Part shown: positions 1-6,541 of the stretch, piece by piece
Layout of the letters: each line of letters starts with the position of its first letter
Numbering within the stretch: the first letter of the stretch is position 1
Assembly: GCA_903907185.1 (NCBI GenBank)
Contig: CAIVND010000258.1
Span: 1-10,506, forward strand
Direction of reading: 5' to 3'
Length of the DNA: 10,506 nt
DNA from: an uncultured Acidimicrobiaceae bacterium
GTDB taxonomy: Bacteria > Actinomycetota > Acidimicrobiia > Acidimicrobiales > Bog-793
Translations under genes and position numbers: made by a program
Notes under the pieces: generated by a model
Seen by the model: only the letters and a program-made list of their open reading frames with translations
Database searches by the model: none
What the model was told of the DNA's origin: nothing

Positions 1-2
1 AG

Positions 3-1496
3 GTTGTTGAGTTCTTGAAGTCTCCCGGCAGATTCCGTGAGATCGGTGCACATATTCCAAAGGGAGTACTGCTCGTCGGACCTCCAGGGACGGGCAAGAC
101 GCTTCTCGCTCGAGCAACCGCTGGCGAGGCAGGAGTTCCCTTCATGTCGGTCAGTGGTTCAGACTTCATGGAGATGTTTGTTGGTGTCGGTGCAAGCCGC
201 GTCCGTGATCTTTTCGAGACCGCTTGCAAGCAGGCTCCCTCGATAATCTTCATCGACGAGATCGACTCCATCGGTCGAAAGCGTGGCGCCGGACTCGGTG
301 GCGGACATGATGAGCGAGAGCAGACGCTGAACCAACTCCTCTCAGAGATGGACGGCTTCGACAGTGCTGAAGGTGTCGTGATCATGGCAGCGACCAACCG
401 ACCAGACATCCTCGACCCTGCACTATTGCGGCCTGGACGCTTTGACCGTCAGGTTGTCGTTCCACTTCCCGATCTCGAAGAGCGCATCCCAATCCTTCGT
501 GTGCACTGTCGAGACAAGCGCATCGGCCCTGACGTCAACCTCGAACTCATTGCACGAGGTACCCCTGGCATGAGTGGCGCAGACCTCGCAAACCTTGTCA
601 ACGAGTCCGCGCTGCACGCAGTTCGTCGTGGCTCACAGCAGGTTGAGATGCAAGATTTCGACGCGGCACGCGATCGCGTACTGATGGGCCAGCAACGTGA
701 CTCCATGGTGCTCACCACGGATGAACGTGAGCGGGTTGCCTTCCATGAGTCGGGACACGCCGTACTCTCCTACGTGCTTCCCGCCGCAGATCCGCTCCTC
801 AAGGTCAGCATCATTCCAACGGGTATGGCGCTTGGCGTGACACACCAACTTCCCCTCGAGGATCGTCATATCTATCGTCGCGAATACATCGAAGACTCCC
901 TTGCGGTTCGCATGGGAGGTCGAGTCGCAGAGCTTCTGATCTATGGCGACCTCTCAACCGGTGCAAGTGACGACCTTCAACGCAACACCGATCTGGCTCG
1001 AAAGATGGTCCGTGAGTGGGGCATGTCCGATCGCATCGGCCCAATGGCCTGGGGCTCTCAGGGAGCAGTTTTCTTGGGAGACGACCTAATGCACTCTCGC
1101 GACTACTCCGATGAAACCAGTCGCGTTGTCGATGAGGAGGTCGCTCGGATATTGCATGAGGCAGAAGATCGTGCCCGCAAGGTGCTGAGTGAACACGGGA
1201 CTGGACTTCGTGCGGTTGCGACATTACTTCTCGAAAAGGAGACGGTCGACGGTGAAGAGGTCGCACAGATCATCGACAACGCCTACGGCAAGCCGGTGCA
1301 TGGCGAGAACCCAACAACTCCTCACTTCGCGAGTGGAATACTTGGACGCCCGCTGACTCTTGTTCCAAATGATGACTCAGGTGATGAGACAGAGTCACCT
1401 TCAACACCGCAAGAGCCACGAGCTGAAGGTGGGACAGTAAGTGAAGTTCCGACAACGGTCGACTACCAACCGCCCGCGGTAGGCCAGCAGGAGTAG
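3..1496 (+). CDS. ftsH: ATP-dependent zinc metalloprotease FtsH (5' end outside window)
   Basis: FtsH is a hexameric, membrane-anchored AAA+ protease that extracts and degrades membrane and regulatory proteins. The reading frame is open to the left edge (VVEFLKSPGRF...), so the N-terminal membrane segments and periplasmic domain are off-window; the TTG at 15 is not the real start. Counting from that TTG, I see Walker A GPPGTGKT (22-29), Walker B IIFIDE (77-82), the second region of homology ATNRP...GRFDR (126-145) with arginine fingers R142/R145, the zinc site HESGH (244-248) and the third zinc ligand Asp in STGASDD (D330). All catalytic residues are present. After about residue 430 the protein ends in a low-complexity tail rich in E, S, T and P, which is normal for the family. 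It is followed 91 nt later by a DUF2277 gene on the same strand. Identity is near certain. Confidence 0.97.
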   Translation, partial: VVEFLKSPGRFREIGAHIPKGVLLVGPPGTGKTLLARATAGEAGVPFMSVSGSDFMEMFVGVGASRVRDLFETACKQAPSIIFIDEIDSIGRKRGAGLGGGHDEREQTLNQLLSEMDGFDSAEGVVIMAATNRPDILDPALLRPGRFDRQVVVPLPDLEERIPILRVHCRDKRIGPDVNLELIARGTPGMSGADLANLVNESALHAVRRGSQQVEMQDFDAARDRVLMGQQRDSMVLTTDERERVAFHESGHAVLSYVLPAADPLLKVSIIPTGMALGVTHQLPLEDRHIYRREYIEDSLAVRMGGRVAELLIYGDLSTGASDDLQRNTDLARKMVREWGMSDRIGPMAWGSQGAVFLGDDLMHSRDYSDETSRVVDEEVARILHEAEDRARKVLSEHGTGLRAVATLLLEKETVDGEEVAQIIDNAYGKPVHGENPTTPHFASGILGRPLTLVPNDDSGDETESPSTPQEPRAEGGTVSEVPTTVDYQPPAVGQQE

Positions 1497-1533
1497 CCGC
1501 CCACTGGGTCTCAATTGAACAGAAAGACTCAGA

Positions 1534-1551
1534 GATCGGTCTTCACCGATC
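1534..1551 (+). terminator. Stem-loop downstream of ftsH, possible weak terminator
   Basis: A perfect 7-bp stem (GATCGGT / ACCGATC) closes a CTTC loop, 38 nt after the ftsH stop codon. There is no T-run after it, so it does not meet the usual intrinsic-terminator rule. It may slow polymerase or protect the mRNA 3' end. The hexamer GACTCA lies on both sides as a direct repeat (1527-1532 and 1552-1557). Confidence 0.35.
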
Positions 1552-1575
1552 GACTCAATGAGGAAGCAGAGGGTC

Positions 1576-1581
1576 TAGTCT
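1576..1581 (+). promoter_or_regulatory. Candidate -10 element for a leaderless DUF2277 transcript
   Basis: TAGTCT fits the TANNNT pattern and ends 6 nt before the ATG at 1588. There is no Shine-Dalgarno at normal distance (the nearest GAGGG ends 14 nt upstream). A TANNNT box 6-7 nt before the start codon is the common layout of leaderless genes in Actinobacteria. No convincing -35 box was seen. Inference only. Confidence 0.3.
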
Positions 1582-1587
1582 CGCTCC

Positions 1588-1839
1588 ATGTGCCGAAACA
1601 TTACGACCCTCCGGGGACTGGAACCTGAAGCTACCCGATCCGAGATCGAAGCTGCTGCGCTTCAATATGTTCGAAAGATCGGCGGATTGCAGACGGTGAC
1701 CTCAACGACACAGGCAGCAGTTGAGCGAGCAGTTCGACAGATTGCCGATATCACTGACGAACTTCTGGTGAGTCTTCCACCGAGAAGGCAACCTCCACGA
1801 ACCGAACCACCGCTGCGGCGTCTCTCACCAAAGAGCTGA
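1588..1839 (+). CDS. DUF2277 family protein
   Basis: An 83-residue protein with the family's distinctive N-terminus MCRNITTLRGLEP, the segment EIEAAALQYVRKIGG, and a basic/proline-rich end (LPPRRQPPRTEPPLRR). Length and the order of conserved blocks match DUF2277, a small soluble family in Actinobacteria and Proteobacteria with no established function as far as I know. The family starts with MCRN, which fixes the ATG at 1588 even though no ribosome-binding site is in place. It lies after ftsH on the same strand and converges on the XRE-cupin gene, with 31 nt between the stop codons. Cys2 is conserved in the family and could be a metal or redox ligand, but nothing in the sequence proves this. 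Confidence 0.88.
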   Translation: MCRNITTLRGLEPEATRSEIEAAALQYVRKIGGLQTVTSTTQAAVERAVRQIADITDELLVSLPPRRQPPRTEPPLRRLSPKS

Positions 1840-1870
1840 GTTGACACATCACACCTTCGCGCAAAGGCCG

Positions 1871-2521
1871 TTAGTGCCCGGAGGAAAGTTGCTCACCAGG
1901 TTCACGGCCATACGCGATGACGGAGAGAAATCGTACGGGCAACTCATTGAGCGCAACGGGTCCATGCGCGACCTCTCCATCGAACTGCAGAGAGTCACCT
2001 GCCGCCAAGGGATAGGTCGCTCCCGCATAGGAGTAGTCAACCTGGCCGCTGAGCATGTGGATGAGTTCTGTGCCTGGATGGTGATAGAGCGGAAACACCT
2101 CAGTAGGACTAGTCAACGTCACAAGCATCGGTTCCATACGCTTCGCGGGTCCACGCATTGAGCCAAGCAGCTGATAGCGATGACCCGACTTGGTGCCGGG
2201 CCGAATCAGCTCCGGTCCGGAACCCGCCCGAGTAAAGAGTGCGTCTCGCTCTTCGTCAAGACCTTGGAAGAGCGAGGTCGCAGGAACTTCGAGCGCCGCG
2301 GCTATTCGCGCAAGAGTTTGAAGATTTGCGGCACCCTGAGCGTTCTCGACCTTTGATACGACCGCCTTTGAGAGCCCCGCTCTCCGAGCAAGCTCCGCGA
2401 CCGACATTTCACGAGCGAGCCGTCTCTCGCGTGTTCGCGCCCCAATGACCGCCGAGAGGCGATCGACCTCGACCTCCAACTCGTCATGTGAAGCATCACT
2501 GCCCTCACCGTGAGACTTCAT
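1871..2521 (-). CDS. XRE-family transcriptional regulator with C-terminal cupin domain
   Basis: A 216-residue DNA-binding regulator of the HTH-cupin type; these usually sense a small molecule or metal through the cupin barrel. The XRE helix-turn-helix spans about residues 23-86 (AVIGARTRERR, then SVAELARRAGLSKAVVSKVE as the two core helices). The cupin lies at about 120-205, with the metal-binding pattern HHPGTE followed by a later His in GEVAHGP, so a metal-binding site is plausible. I chose the ATG at 2521 because GAGAGG sits 5 nt before it; a GTG at 2527 would overlap that ribosome-binding site. It lies 43 nt downstream of the Hsp20 gene on the same strand, so the two are probably one transcript. 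It could regulate that unit through the inverted repeat at 3071-3106, but this is inference. The ligand is unknown. Confidence 0.9.
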   Translation of the reverse strand: MKSHGEGSDASHDELEVEVDRLSAVIGARTRERRLAREMSVAELARRAGLSKAVVSKVENAQGAANLQTLARIAAALEVPATSLFQGLDEERDALFTRAGSGPELIRPGTKSGHRYQLLGSMRGPAKRMEPMLVTLTSPTEVFPLYHHPGTELIHMLSGQVDYSYAGATYPLAAGDSLQFDGEVAHGPVALNELPVRFLSVIAYGREPGEQLSSGH

Positions 2522-2526
2522 GATCA

Positions 2527-2532
2527 CCTCTC
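2527..2532 (-). promoter_or_regulatory. Ribosome-binding site deciding the XRE-cupin start
   Basis: GAGAGG on the minus strand, 5 nt before the ATG at 2521. It argues against the in-frame GTG at 2527, which it overlaps. Confidence 0.6.
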
Positions 2533-2564
2533 ATTTCATCGGACCTTCCTCACGAATTCAACGG

Positions 2565-3038
2565 TCACTTCACCATGGCAAAGGACCGTTCAGCGAAACT
2601 GGGGTCAGATTCACTCTCAACTTTGTGATTTGCTGATCTGTTCCCCTCGGTAACCAACACGTGCCGAGTAGCTGCAGAGCTGATCAGAGGTACGGAGAGC
2701 GTCAGCACACCTTCAACAAGATGCGCATCGACTTGGTCTACATCACAACGGTCGCCAAGTAGAAGCCGACAGTGGAACTCTCCATGAGCGCGCTGAGAGA
2801 TCAACGGCTCACTCACACTGGCCATCGACTGCTCGCGTCTCCCTTCGACATTGACGAGGTGGGACTCGACTCGCACGTGGAGTTGGTCTGCTGATACACC
2901 CGGTACCTCAAACTCAACAATGAGTTCATCAGCAACAAGGTACGCATCGATTGGTGGAAGCTGCTGCAGGTGGGTTGGAACACCAGCGCTGCCCTCACTG
3001 AGAAGTTGTACATAAAGTCGAACATCTGAATCCAACAT
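2565..3038 (-). CDS. Small heat-shock protein, Hsp20/alpha-crystallin family
   Basis: A 157-residue ATP-independent chaperone that holds unfolding proteins. The alpha-crystallin domain runs from about residue 28 (PPIDAYLVADELIVEFEVPG) to about 117. It includes the loop leading into HGEFHCRLLL and the typical final strand EGVLTLSVP. A short VLV segment (in ATRHVLVTEG) sits where the family has its I/V-x-I/V tail motif for oligomer assembly. The 36-residue tail after the domain is longer than average and polar. I chose the ATG at 3038 because a strong GGGAGG lies 6 nt before it; a GTG at 3056 in frame is less likely. It is followed after 43 nt by the XRE-cupin gene, and the promoter region carries a 36-bp inverted repeat. 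Confidence 0.92.
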   Translation of the reverse strand: MLDSDVRLYVQLLSEGSAGVPTHLQQLPPIDAYLVADELIVEFEVPGVSADQLHVRVESHLVNVEGRREQSMASVSEPLISQRAHGEFHCRLLLGDRCDVDQVDAHLVEGVLTLSVPLISSAATRHVLVTEGNRSANHKVESESDPSFAERSFAMVK

Positions 3039-3044
3039 TTGGGG

Positions 3045-3050
3045 CCTCCC
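3045..3050 (-). promoter_or_regulatory. Ribosome-binding site of the Hsp20 gene
   Basis: GGGAGG on the minus strand, 6 nt before ATG 3038. It is a strong match at ideal distance and sets the start inside the longer reading frame that opens with GTG at 3056. Confidence 0.7.
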
Positions 3051-3070
3051 GACCACTCGCTGCGCGTCTT

Positions 3071-3106
3071 GTTCATAAGTATATACACGATATATTTTTT
3101 ATGAAC
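3071..3106 (-). promoter_or_regulatory. Promoter with 36-bp inverted repeat upstream of Hsp20
   Basis: Two perfect 8-bp arms, GTTCATAA (3071-3078) and TTATGAAC (3099-3106), flank a 20-nt AT-rich spacer that holds ATATA-type inner repeats. On the minus strand the left side gives a good -10, TATACT (3083-3078), and the outer arm gives a fair -35, TTCATA (3105-3100), 16 nt apart. That predicts a start near 3071 and a leader of about 33 nt. The arms therefore cover both promoter elements, as expected of a repressor operator. It is not the CIRCE (TTAGCACTC) or HAIR (CTTGAGT) sequence used by HrcA and HspR. The stretch is much more AT-rich than the rest of the window. Confidence 0.55.
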
Positions 3107-3466
3107 ACTTTTTCGATCGGTTATTTTGTCGCGCACCCATCCATCCCGGAGTCAATCCGAGTCTGCTGCAACGGACTTATGAATCTGCCATGTCGCTGAG
3201 TTGCTCTGGCATCTTTGCTCGTCGATCACTACCGATGAGGACACACCATCACTATTTCGCTAGATGGACCTGATCAAATTGCCTAATGCTCAACTGGCGC
3301 GAGGTCAATGCGCGTTTCGATACGCAGTGGACCGAGCAAGGTCGCCCAATGGCATCATTCGAGATTCGCCCTTCGGGTCACGCTGTTCCAAGTATCGTTG
3401 AGATCAGATGTTGACATCGATTTCGTCACGGACGTCTTTCCAACCTGAGCAGCCATCGGGCACCCA
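3107..3466. other. Divergent intergenic region between Hsp20 and the CorC-type gene
   Basis: About 360 nt without a convincing gene. It should hold the promoter of the rightward CorC-type gene. A perfect TTGACA lies at 3411-3416, but the hexamer 17 nt further (GTCTTT) is a poor -10. A 46-codon reading frame, ATG 3308 to TGA 3448, ends 18 nt before the next gene, with GAGG 3 nt before its start; it is listed only as a possible leader peptide. A second overlapping frame (3286-3414, 42 codons) has no ribosome-binding site. No tRNA, terminator or riboswitch fold was recognised. Confidence 0.5.
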
Positions 3467-4756
3467 ATGAGCGACGTGACCGGATTAGTTGTACTTGTCA
3501 TCATCGGACTCATTGTCGCAGCGATCGCAGCCGCTGCGGAGACAGCGATTACCTCCGTCAGCCGCATCCGAATGCGAAGTTTGGTTGAGGAGGGTAATCG
3601 ATCTGCAGAGATCGTTGTCCGTCTTCATGACAATCCAAATAGCTACCTCTCAACAATTCTCAGCCTCAATACCGTGGCGGTGATTGTCGCTTCAACCGCT
3701 GCCACCCTCATCGGCGCTCGTCGTGCGCACTCTTTACCCACCTGGGTGGCAACAGTGTCCCTTTCGGCGTTCGTTCTCATCTTCTGCGAGATCACACCAA
3801 AATCAGTCGCTCTTCGTTACAACCAACGGGTTTCACTCATTTTGGCTCGACCGGTAGATCTCCTCACCAAGATCCTCCGTCCGATCGTGTTTTTACTCAT
3901 GCTCGTCAGCATGACGCTCCTTCGAGCCTCGGGACGAAAGCTGCCGAACCCATTTGTAACTGAGCAGGAGCTGAAACTGCTCGTCGAGGTCGGCGAACAG
4001 GAGGGTGTTGTCGAGCAAGAGGAACGGGAGATGATCCACGGGGTGCTCGAGATGACCGACAAGGCGGTGCGGGAGGTCATGGTTCCACGTGTTGATCTGA
4101 TCGCGCTTGACGTTTCAAAGAGCATCAATGAGCTCATTGAGATGGTGGTCGAACATGGGCACTCGCGTATCCCCATCTATGAGGATCGGATCGACCAGAT
4201 CGTTGGTGTTGTCTACGCGAAGGATCTTCTGCGCTCTGAGGTACGTGGAAATGACAACATTTCGCTGAAACAACTTGCACGCGAACCCTATTTCACTCCG
4301 GAGACCAAGCATGTGGGAGAGCTTCTGAAAGAGATGCAGGAGCGTCGAGTACATATCGCCATCGTGGTCGATGAGCATGGGGGAACTGCCGGCGTTGTCA
4401 CGATGGAGGACCTGATCGAGGAGATCGTGGGGCCGATCCGAGATGAGTACGACACCGCTGAACAGGAGGATATGCAGTTCATCTCCAATACTGTGGTCAA
4501 ACTCAATGCTCGATGCCCAATCGATGATGTCCAAGAGCTCCTTGATCTGGAGTTCGACCCCCTCGGCGCGGATTCAATCGGCGGATATGTCTACGCAGTC
4601 TTAGGTGACATACCCAAGGTGGGCGCGACGATCGAGATCGGCGAGGCAACGCTTGTCGTCGAGAAGGTCCACCGTCAGAGCATCCAATCGGTGCGGATCA
4701 CCAGTCCTCACCCTTTCGTTGGTTCGAAGGGGATCCCCCGCCCCAACCTGATCTAA
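3467..4756 (+). CDS. CorC/HlyC-type CNNM-CBS membrane protein (DUF21, CBS pair, CorC_HlyC domain)
   Basis: A 429-residue inner-membrane protein of the CNNM/CorC (old name: hemolysin C) family, generally linked to magnesium or cobalt efflux. The order is: a DUF21 membrane domain (1 to about 190) with hydrophobic segments near 6-25, 60-82, 91-107 and 122-152; a CBS pair (about 205-320) opened by MVPR (205-208) and closed by DEHGGTAGVVTMEDLIEEI; and a CorC_HlyC domain (about 335-413). The CBS pair normally binds adenine nucleotides and gates transport. The conserved EITPK motif is present (108-112) but preceded by Cys107 where Gly is common. The first ATG at 3467 begins directly before the first membrane segment, though no clear ribosome-binding site precedes it. 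It stands alone between a divergent and a convergent gene. The transported ion cannot be read from sequence. Confidence 0.93.
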   Translation: MSDVTGLVVLVIIGLIVAAIAAAAETAITSVSRIRMRSLVEEGNRSAEIVVRLHDNPNSYLSTILSLNTVAVIVASTAATLIGARRAHSLPTWVATVSLSAFVLIFCEITPKSVALRYNQRVSLILARPVDLLTKILRPIVFLLMLVSMTLLRASGRKLPNPFVTEQELKLLVEVGEQEGVVEQEEREMIHGVLEMTDKAVREVMVPRVDLIALDVSKSINELIEMVVEHGHSRIPIYEDRIDQIVGVVYAKDLLRSEVRGNDNISLKQLAREPYFTPETKHVGELLKEMQERRVHIAIVVDEHGGTAGVVTMEDLIEEIVGPIRDEYDTAEQEDMQFISNTVVKLNARCPIDDVQELLDLEFDPLGADSIGGYVYAVLGDIPKVGATIEIGEATLVVEKVHRQSIQSVRITSPHPFVGSKGIPRPNLI

Positions 4757-4757
4757 C

Positions 4758-4773
4758 TCGACGAGCTCGTCGA
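4758..4773. terminator. Perfect palindrome between convergent genes, possible bidirectional terminator
   Basis: TCGACGAGCTCGTCGA is a perfect 16-bp palindrome one base after the TAA of the CorC-type gene and 40 nt from the stop of the converging sigma-factor gene. As RNA it can form a 6-bp stem with an AGCT loop on either strand. It lacks a T-run, so termination would be weak or Rho-assisted. Confidence 0.35.
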
Positions 4774-4812
4774 CCAAGGCTTCGGGCACTGCCAGTGAAC
4801 CACCGAGAGATC

Positions 4813-6018
4813 TCAGATCGATCGGCAACGATCCTCTAAGAAGGCACGTTCGATCTCGTTGGAAGTAAGTGCAAGAGCGGTGGCATATTCGACCCGAGCC
4901 TCTTCAGTTCGCCCAAGGCGTCGCAGAAGGTCAGCCCGCGTCGAGTGAAAGAGGTAGTAGCCAGAGAGGTTGAGTCCATTAACGAGCTCAAGTGCTACTC
5001 CGAGTCCATGAACCTCGGCGACAGCGACGGCTCGATTGAGCGCAACGATCGTTGTTGGGGTAAACGCAAACAGCTGATCGTAAAGCTGAAGAATCTGCCT
5101 CCAATCCGTCTCTTCGGCAGTTGGTGCGTCACTGTGTACAGCATTTATCGCAGCCTGAAGCTGGTAGGGGCCCGGGCGATTCAGCCGGAGACAGCGTCGG
5201 ACTATTTGTTGTCCCTCTTCGACCAGTGTGCGGTCCCAGAGATTGCGATCTTGCGCGCCGAGTAGAACGAGAGATCCCTCGGTCGACGTTCGTGAGAAAC
5301 GGCGAGCCTCAATCAACAAAAGAAGGGCAAGAAGTCCAAGCGCCTCGGGCTCATCTGGCATCAGCGCGACGATCAACCGTGCGAGATGGATCGCCTCAGC
5401 ACAAAGTTCAGAACGGACGAGATCACTACCTTCGGTCGCGGCGTAACCCTCGTTGAAGATGAGATAGACAACGAAAAGAACCGGTCGAACTCTGTCAGGT
5501 AGCTCCCAGTCCTCGGGCACGCGATAGGGAATTCCCGCAGAGCGGATCTTGCGTTTCGCTCGAACAAGACGTTGCGCCATCGTTGCCTCCGGAACGATGA
5601 AAGCCCTGCTGATCTCGTTCGTCGCCAGGCCTGCGACCAAGCGGAGTGTCAGCGCGATCTGCGTCTCGATGGCTAATGCCGGGTGACAGCAGGTAAAGAT
5701 CAGCCGAAGGCGATCATCTTGCACGGGTCCCTCCTTCCGCACACTGTCTTGATAAAGGAGAAGTTGCGACTGCGCATAGTGGTGGCTCCGACGAGATTCG
5801 CGACGAACGCGATCGAGTGCCCGATTTCGCGCCGTCGTGGTAATCCAACCGCCAGGGTTGGGCGGGACACCCTTTTCGGGCCATTGATTGAGTGCAATGA
5901 GAAATGCCTCTTGTACCGCCTCTTCAGCAACATCGATGTCACCAAAGAGGCGGACAAGTCCTGCGACTACGCGTCCATGTTCCTCGCGGAAGACGCGCTC
6001 AATCACGCTCTCTTCCAA
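4813..6018 (-). CDS. ECF42-like RNA polymerase sigma factor with long helical C-terminal extension
   Basis: About 401 residues, twice the size of a normal ECF sigma factor. Sigma region 2 occupies about 1-75 (VFREEHGRVVAGLVRLFGDI, then EEAVQEAF and GGWITTTARNRALDRVRR). Region 4 lies at about 105-165 (ALTLRLVAGLATNEISRAFIVPEATMAQRL). A helical, TPR-like extension fills the rest, with family hallmarks NEGYAAT, LCAEAIHLARL, DEPEALGLLALLLL, GPYQLQAAINAVH and ALNRAVAVAE. This layout and the adjacent DGPF gene fit group ECF42, where the extension is thought to replace an anti-sigma factor. The frame is open further upstream but those residues overlap the DGPF gene. Likely starts are TTG 6018, TTG 6027 or GTG 6006, all within 5-28 nt after the DGPF stop, so translation is probably coupled. 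Target genes are unknown apart from its own operon. Confidence 0.88.
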   Translation of the reverse strand: MEESVIERVFREEHGRVVAGLVRLFGDIDVAEEAVQEAFLIALNQWPEKGVPPNPGGWITTTARNRALDRVRRESRRSHHYAQSQLLLYQDSVRKEGPVQDDRLRLIFTCCHPALAIETQIALTLRLVAGLATNEISRAFIVPEATMAQRLVRAKRKIRSAGIPYRVPEDWELPDRVRPVLFVVYLIFNEGYAATEGSDLVRSELCAEAIHLARLIVALMPDEPEALGLLALLLLIEARRFSRTSTEGSLVLLGAQDRNLWDRTLVEEGQQIVRRCLRLNRPGPYQLQAAINAVHSDAPTAEETDWRQILQLYDQLFAFTPTTIVALNRAVAVAEVHGLGVALELVNGLNLSGYYLFHSTRADLLRRLGRTEEARVEYATALALTSNEIERAFLEDRCRSI

Positions 6019-6031
6019 TTTGAACAACGTC

Positions 6032-6385
6032 TTAGTTCGGCAGATCCTGAAACGGTCGTACCTCAACGGGACCCCTGCAGGCCTTTGAACCCTTCGCTGC
6101 CCAGGCGAGTGCACCATCAAGGTCTTCAGCCTCAATGACCCAAAAACCACCAAGCTGTTCTTTGGTCTCGCAAAATGGACCATCGGTCATGACGACGTCA
6201 TCTGTGTTTGCTCTCACGACAGTCGCTACATCGGCTGGATAGAGACCACCCGCAAAGACCCAAGCACCAGCTGCTTGAACCTCTTGATTGAATAGTTCCA
6301 CGTCGTGATACATCTGTTGAATCACCTCGTCAGAGGGGGTTGGGTCGCCCTCGACCATGTGGACTGCGAGCAGATACTGCTTCAT
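6032..6385 (-). CDS. YCII-related DGPF domain protein
   Basis: A 117-residue ferredoxin-like-fold protein. It opens with MKQYLLAVHMVEG and carries the name-giving motif TDGPFCETKEQLGGFWVIEA, followed by ALAWAAK. The full domain is present and the length is typical. The function of DGPF proteins is not settled; they are the standard gene neighbours of ECF42 sigma factors and are the main genes activated by them in the studied cases (from memory). The ATG at 6385 has GGAGA 6 nt before it. The sigma-factor gene follows within 28 nt of the TAA, and may start as close as 4 nt after it. A motif matching the ECF42 promoter lies 49 nt upstream. Confidence 0.93.
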   Translation of the reverse strand: MKQYLLAVHMVEGDPTPSDEVIQQMYHDVELFNQEVQAAGAWVFAGGLYPADVATVVRANTDDVVMTDGPFCETKEQLGGFWVIEAEDLDGALAWAAKGSKACRGPVEVRPFQDLPN

Positions 6386-6405
6386 GACGGGTCTCCAGTT
6401 CTAGG

Positions 6406-6420
6406 TCGGTACCGTACCGA
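6406..6420 (-). repeat. Small inverted repeat in the DGPF leader
   Basis: TCGGTA-CCG-TACCGA, a perfect 6-bp inverted repeat with a 3-nt centre, 20 nt upstream of the DGPF start codon and downstream of the predicted transcription start. It could be an operator half-site pair or a small RNA hairpin. No function can be assigned. Confidence 0.35.
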
Positions 6421-6433
6421 TCCCTTCATCCAT

Positions 6434-6463
6434 ATCTACGAACGGTCAACGTGCAATTCGACA
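6434..6463 (-). promoter_or_regulatory. Candidate ECF42-dependent promoter of the DGPF-sigma operon
   Basis: On the minus strand, TGTCGA (6463-6458) is followed after exactly 17 nt by CGTA (6440-6437). From memory, the motif reported for ECF42 in Streptomyces venezuelae is TGTCGA at -35 and CG(A/T)-type bases at -10. The -35 match is exact, the spacing is right and the position, about 50 nt before the start codon, is sensible. This suggests the operon is activated by its own sigma factor. Confidence 0.55.
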
Positions 6464-6541
6464 GCTCTTCGGGATCTTTCAGACTTTTCTTATCAAACGG
6501 CCCGATATCCGCGCGACGCCTGGGATCGTTGCCGTACAGCG

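Noticed and set aside
811..1266. 151-codon minus-strand reading frame inside ftsH
   Set aside because: It lies opposite the FtsH protease domain, and its Arg/Pro/His/Ser-rich protein has no recognisable motif.
1841..2161. 106-codon plus-strand reading frame opposite the cupin domain
   Set aside because: The minus strand carries a complete XRE-cupin gene with a good start; the plus frame is its shadow.
3071..3106. RNA thermometer in the Hsp20 leader
   Set aside because: The inverted repeat does not pair with the ribosome-binding site at 3045-3050, and the likely promoter lies within the repeat, so it is mostly untranscribed. An operator fits better.
3286..3414. 42-codon plus-strand frame in the Hsp20/CorC intergenic region
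   Set aside because: No ribosome-binding site, overlaps another small frame, and the peptide matches nothing I recognise.
5683..6138. 151-codon plus-strand reading frame across the sigma and DGPF genes
   Set aside because: It is antisense to two well-supported genes and shows no domain pattern.
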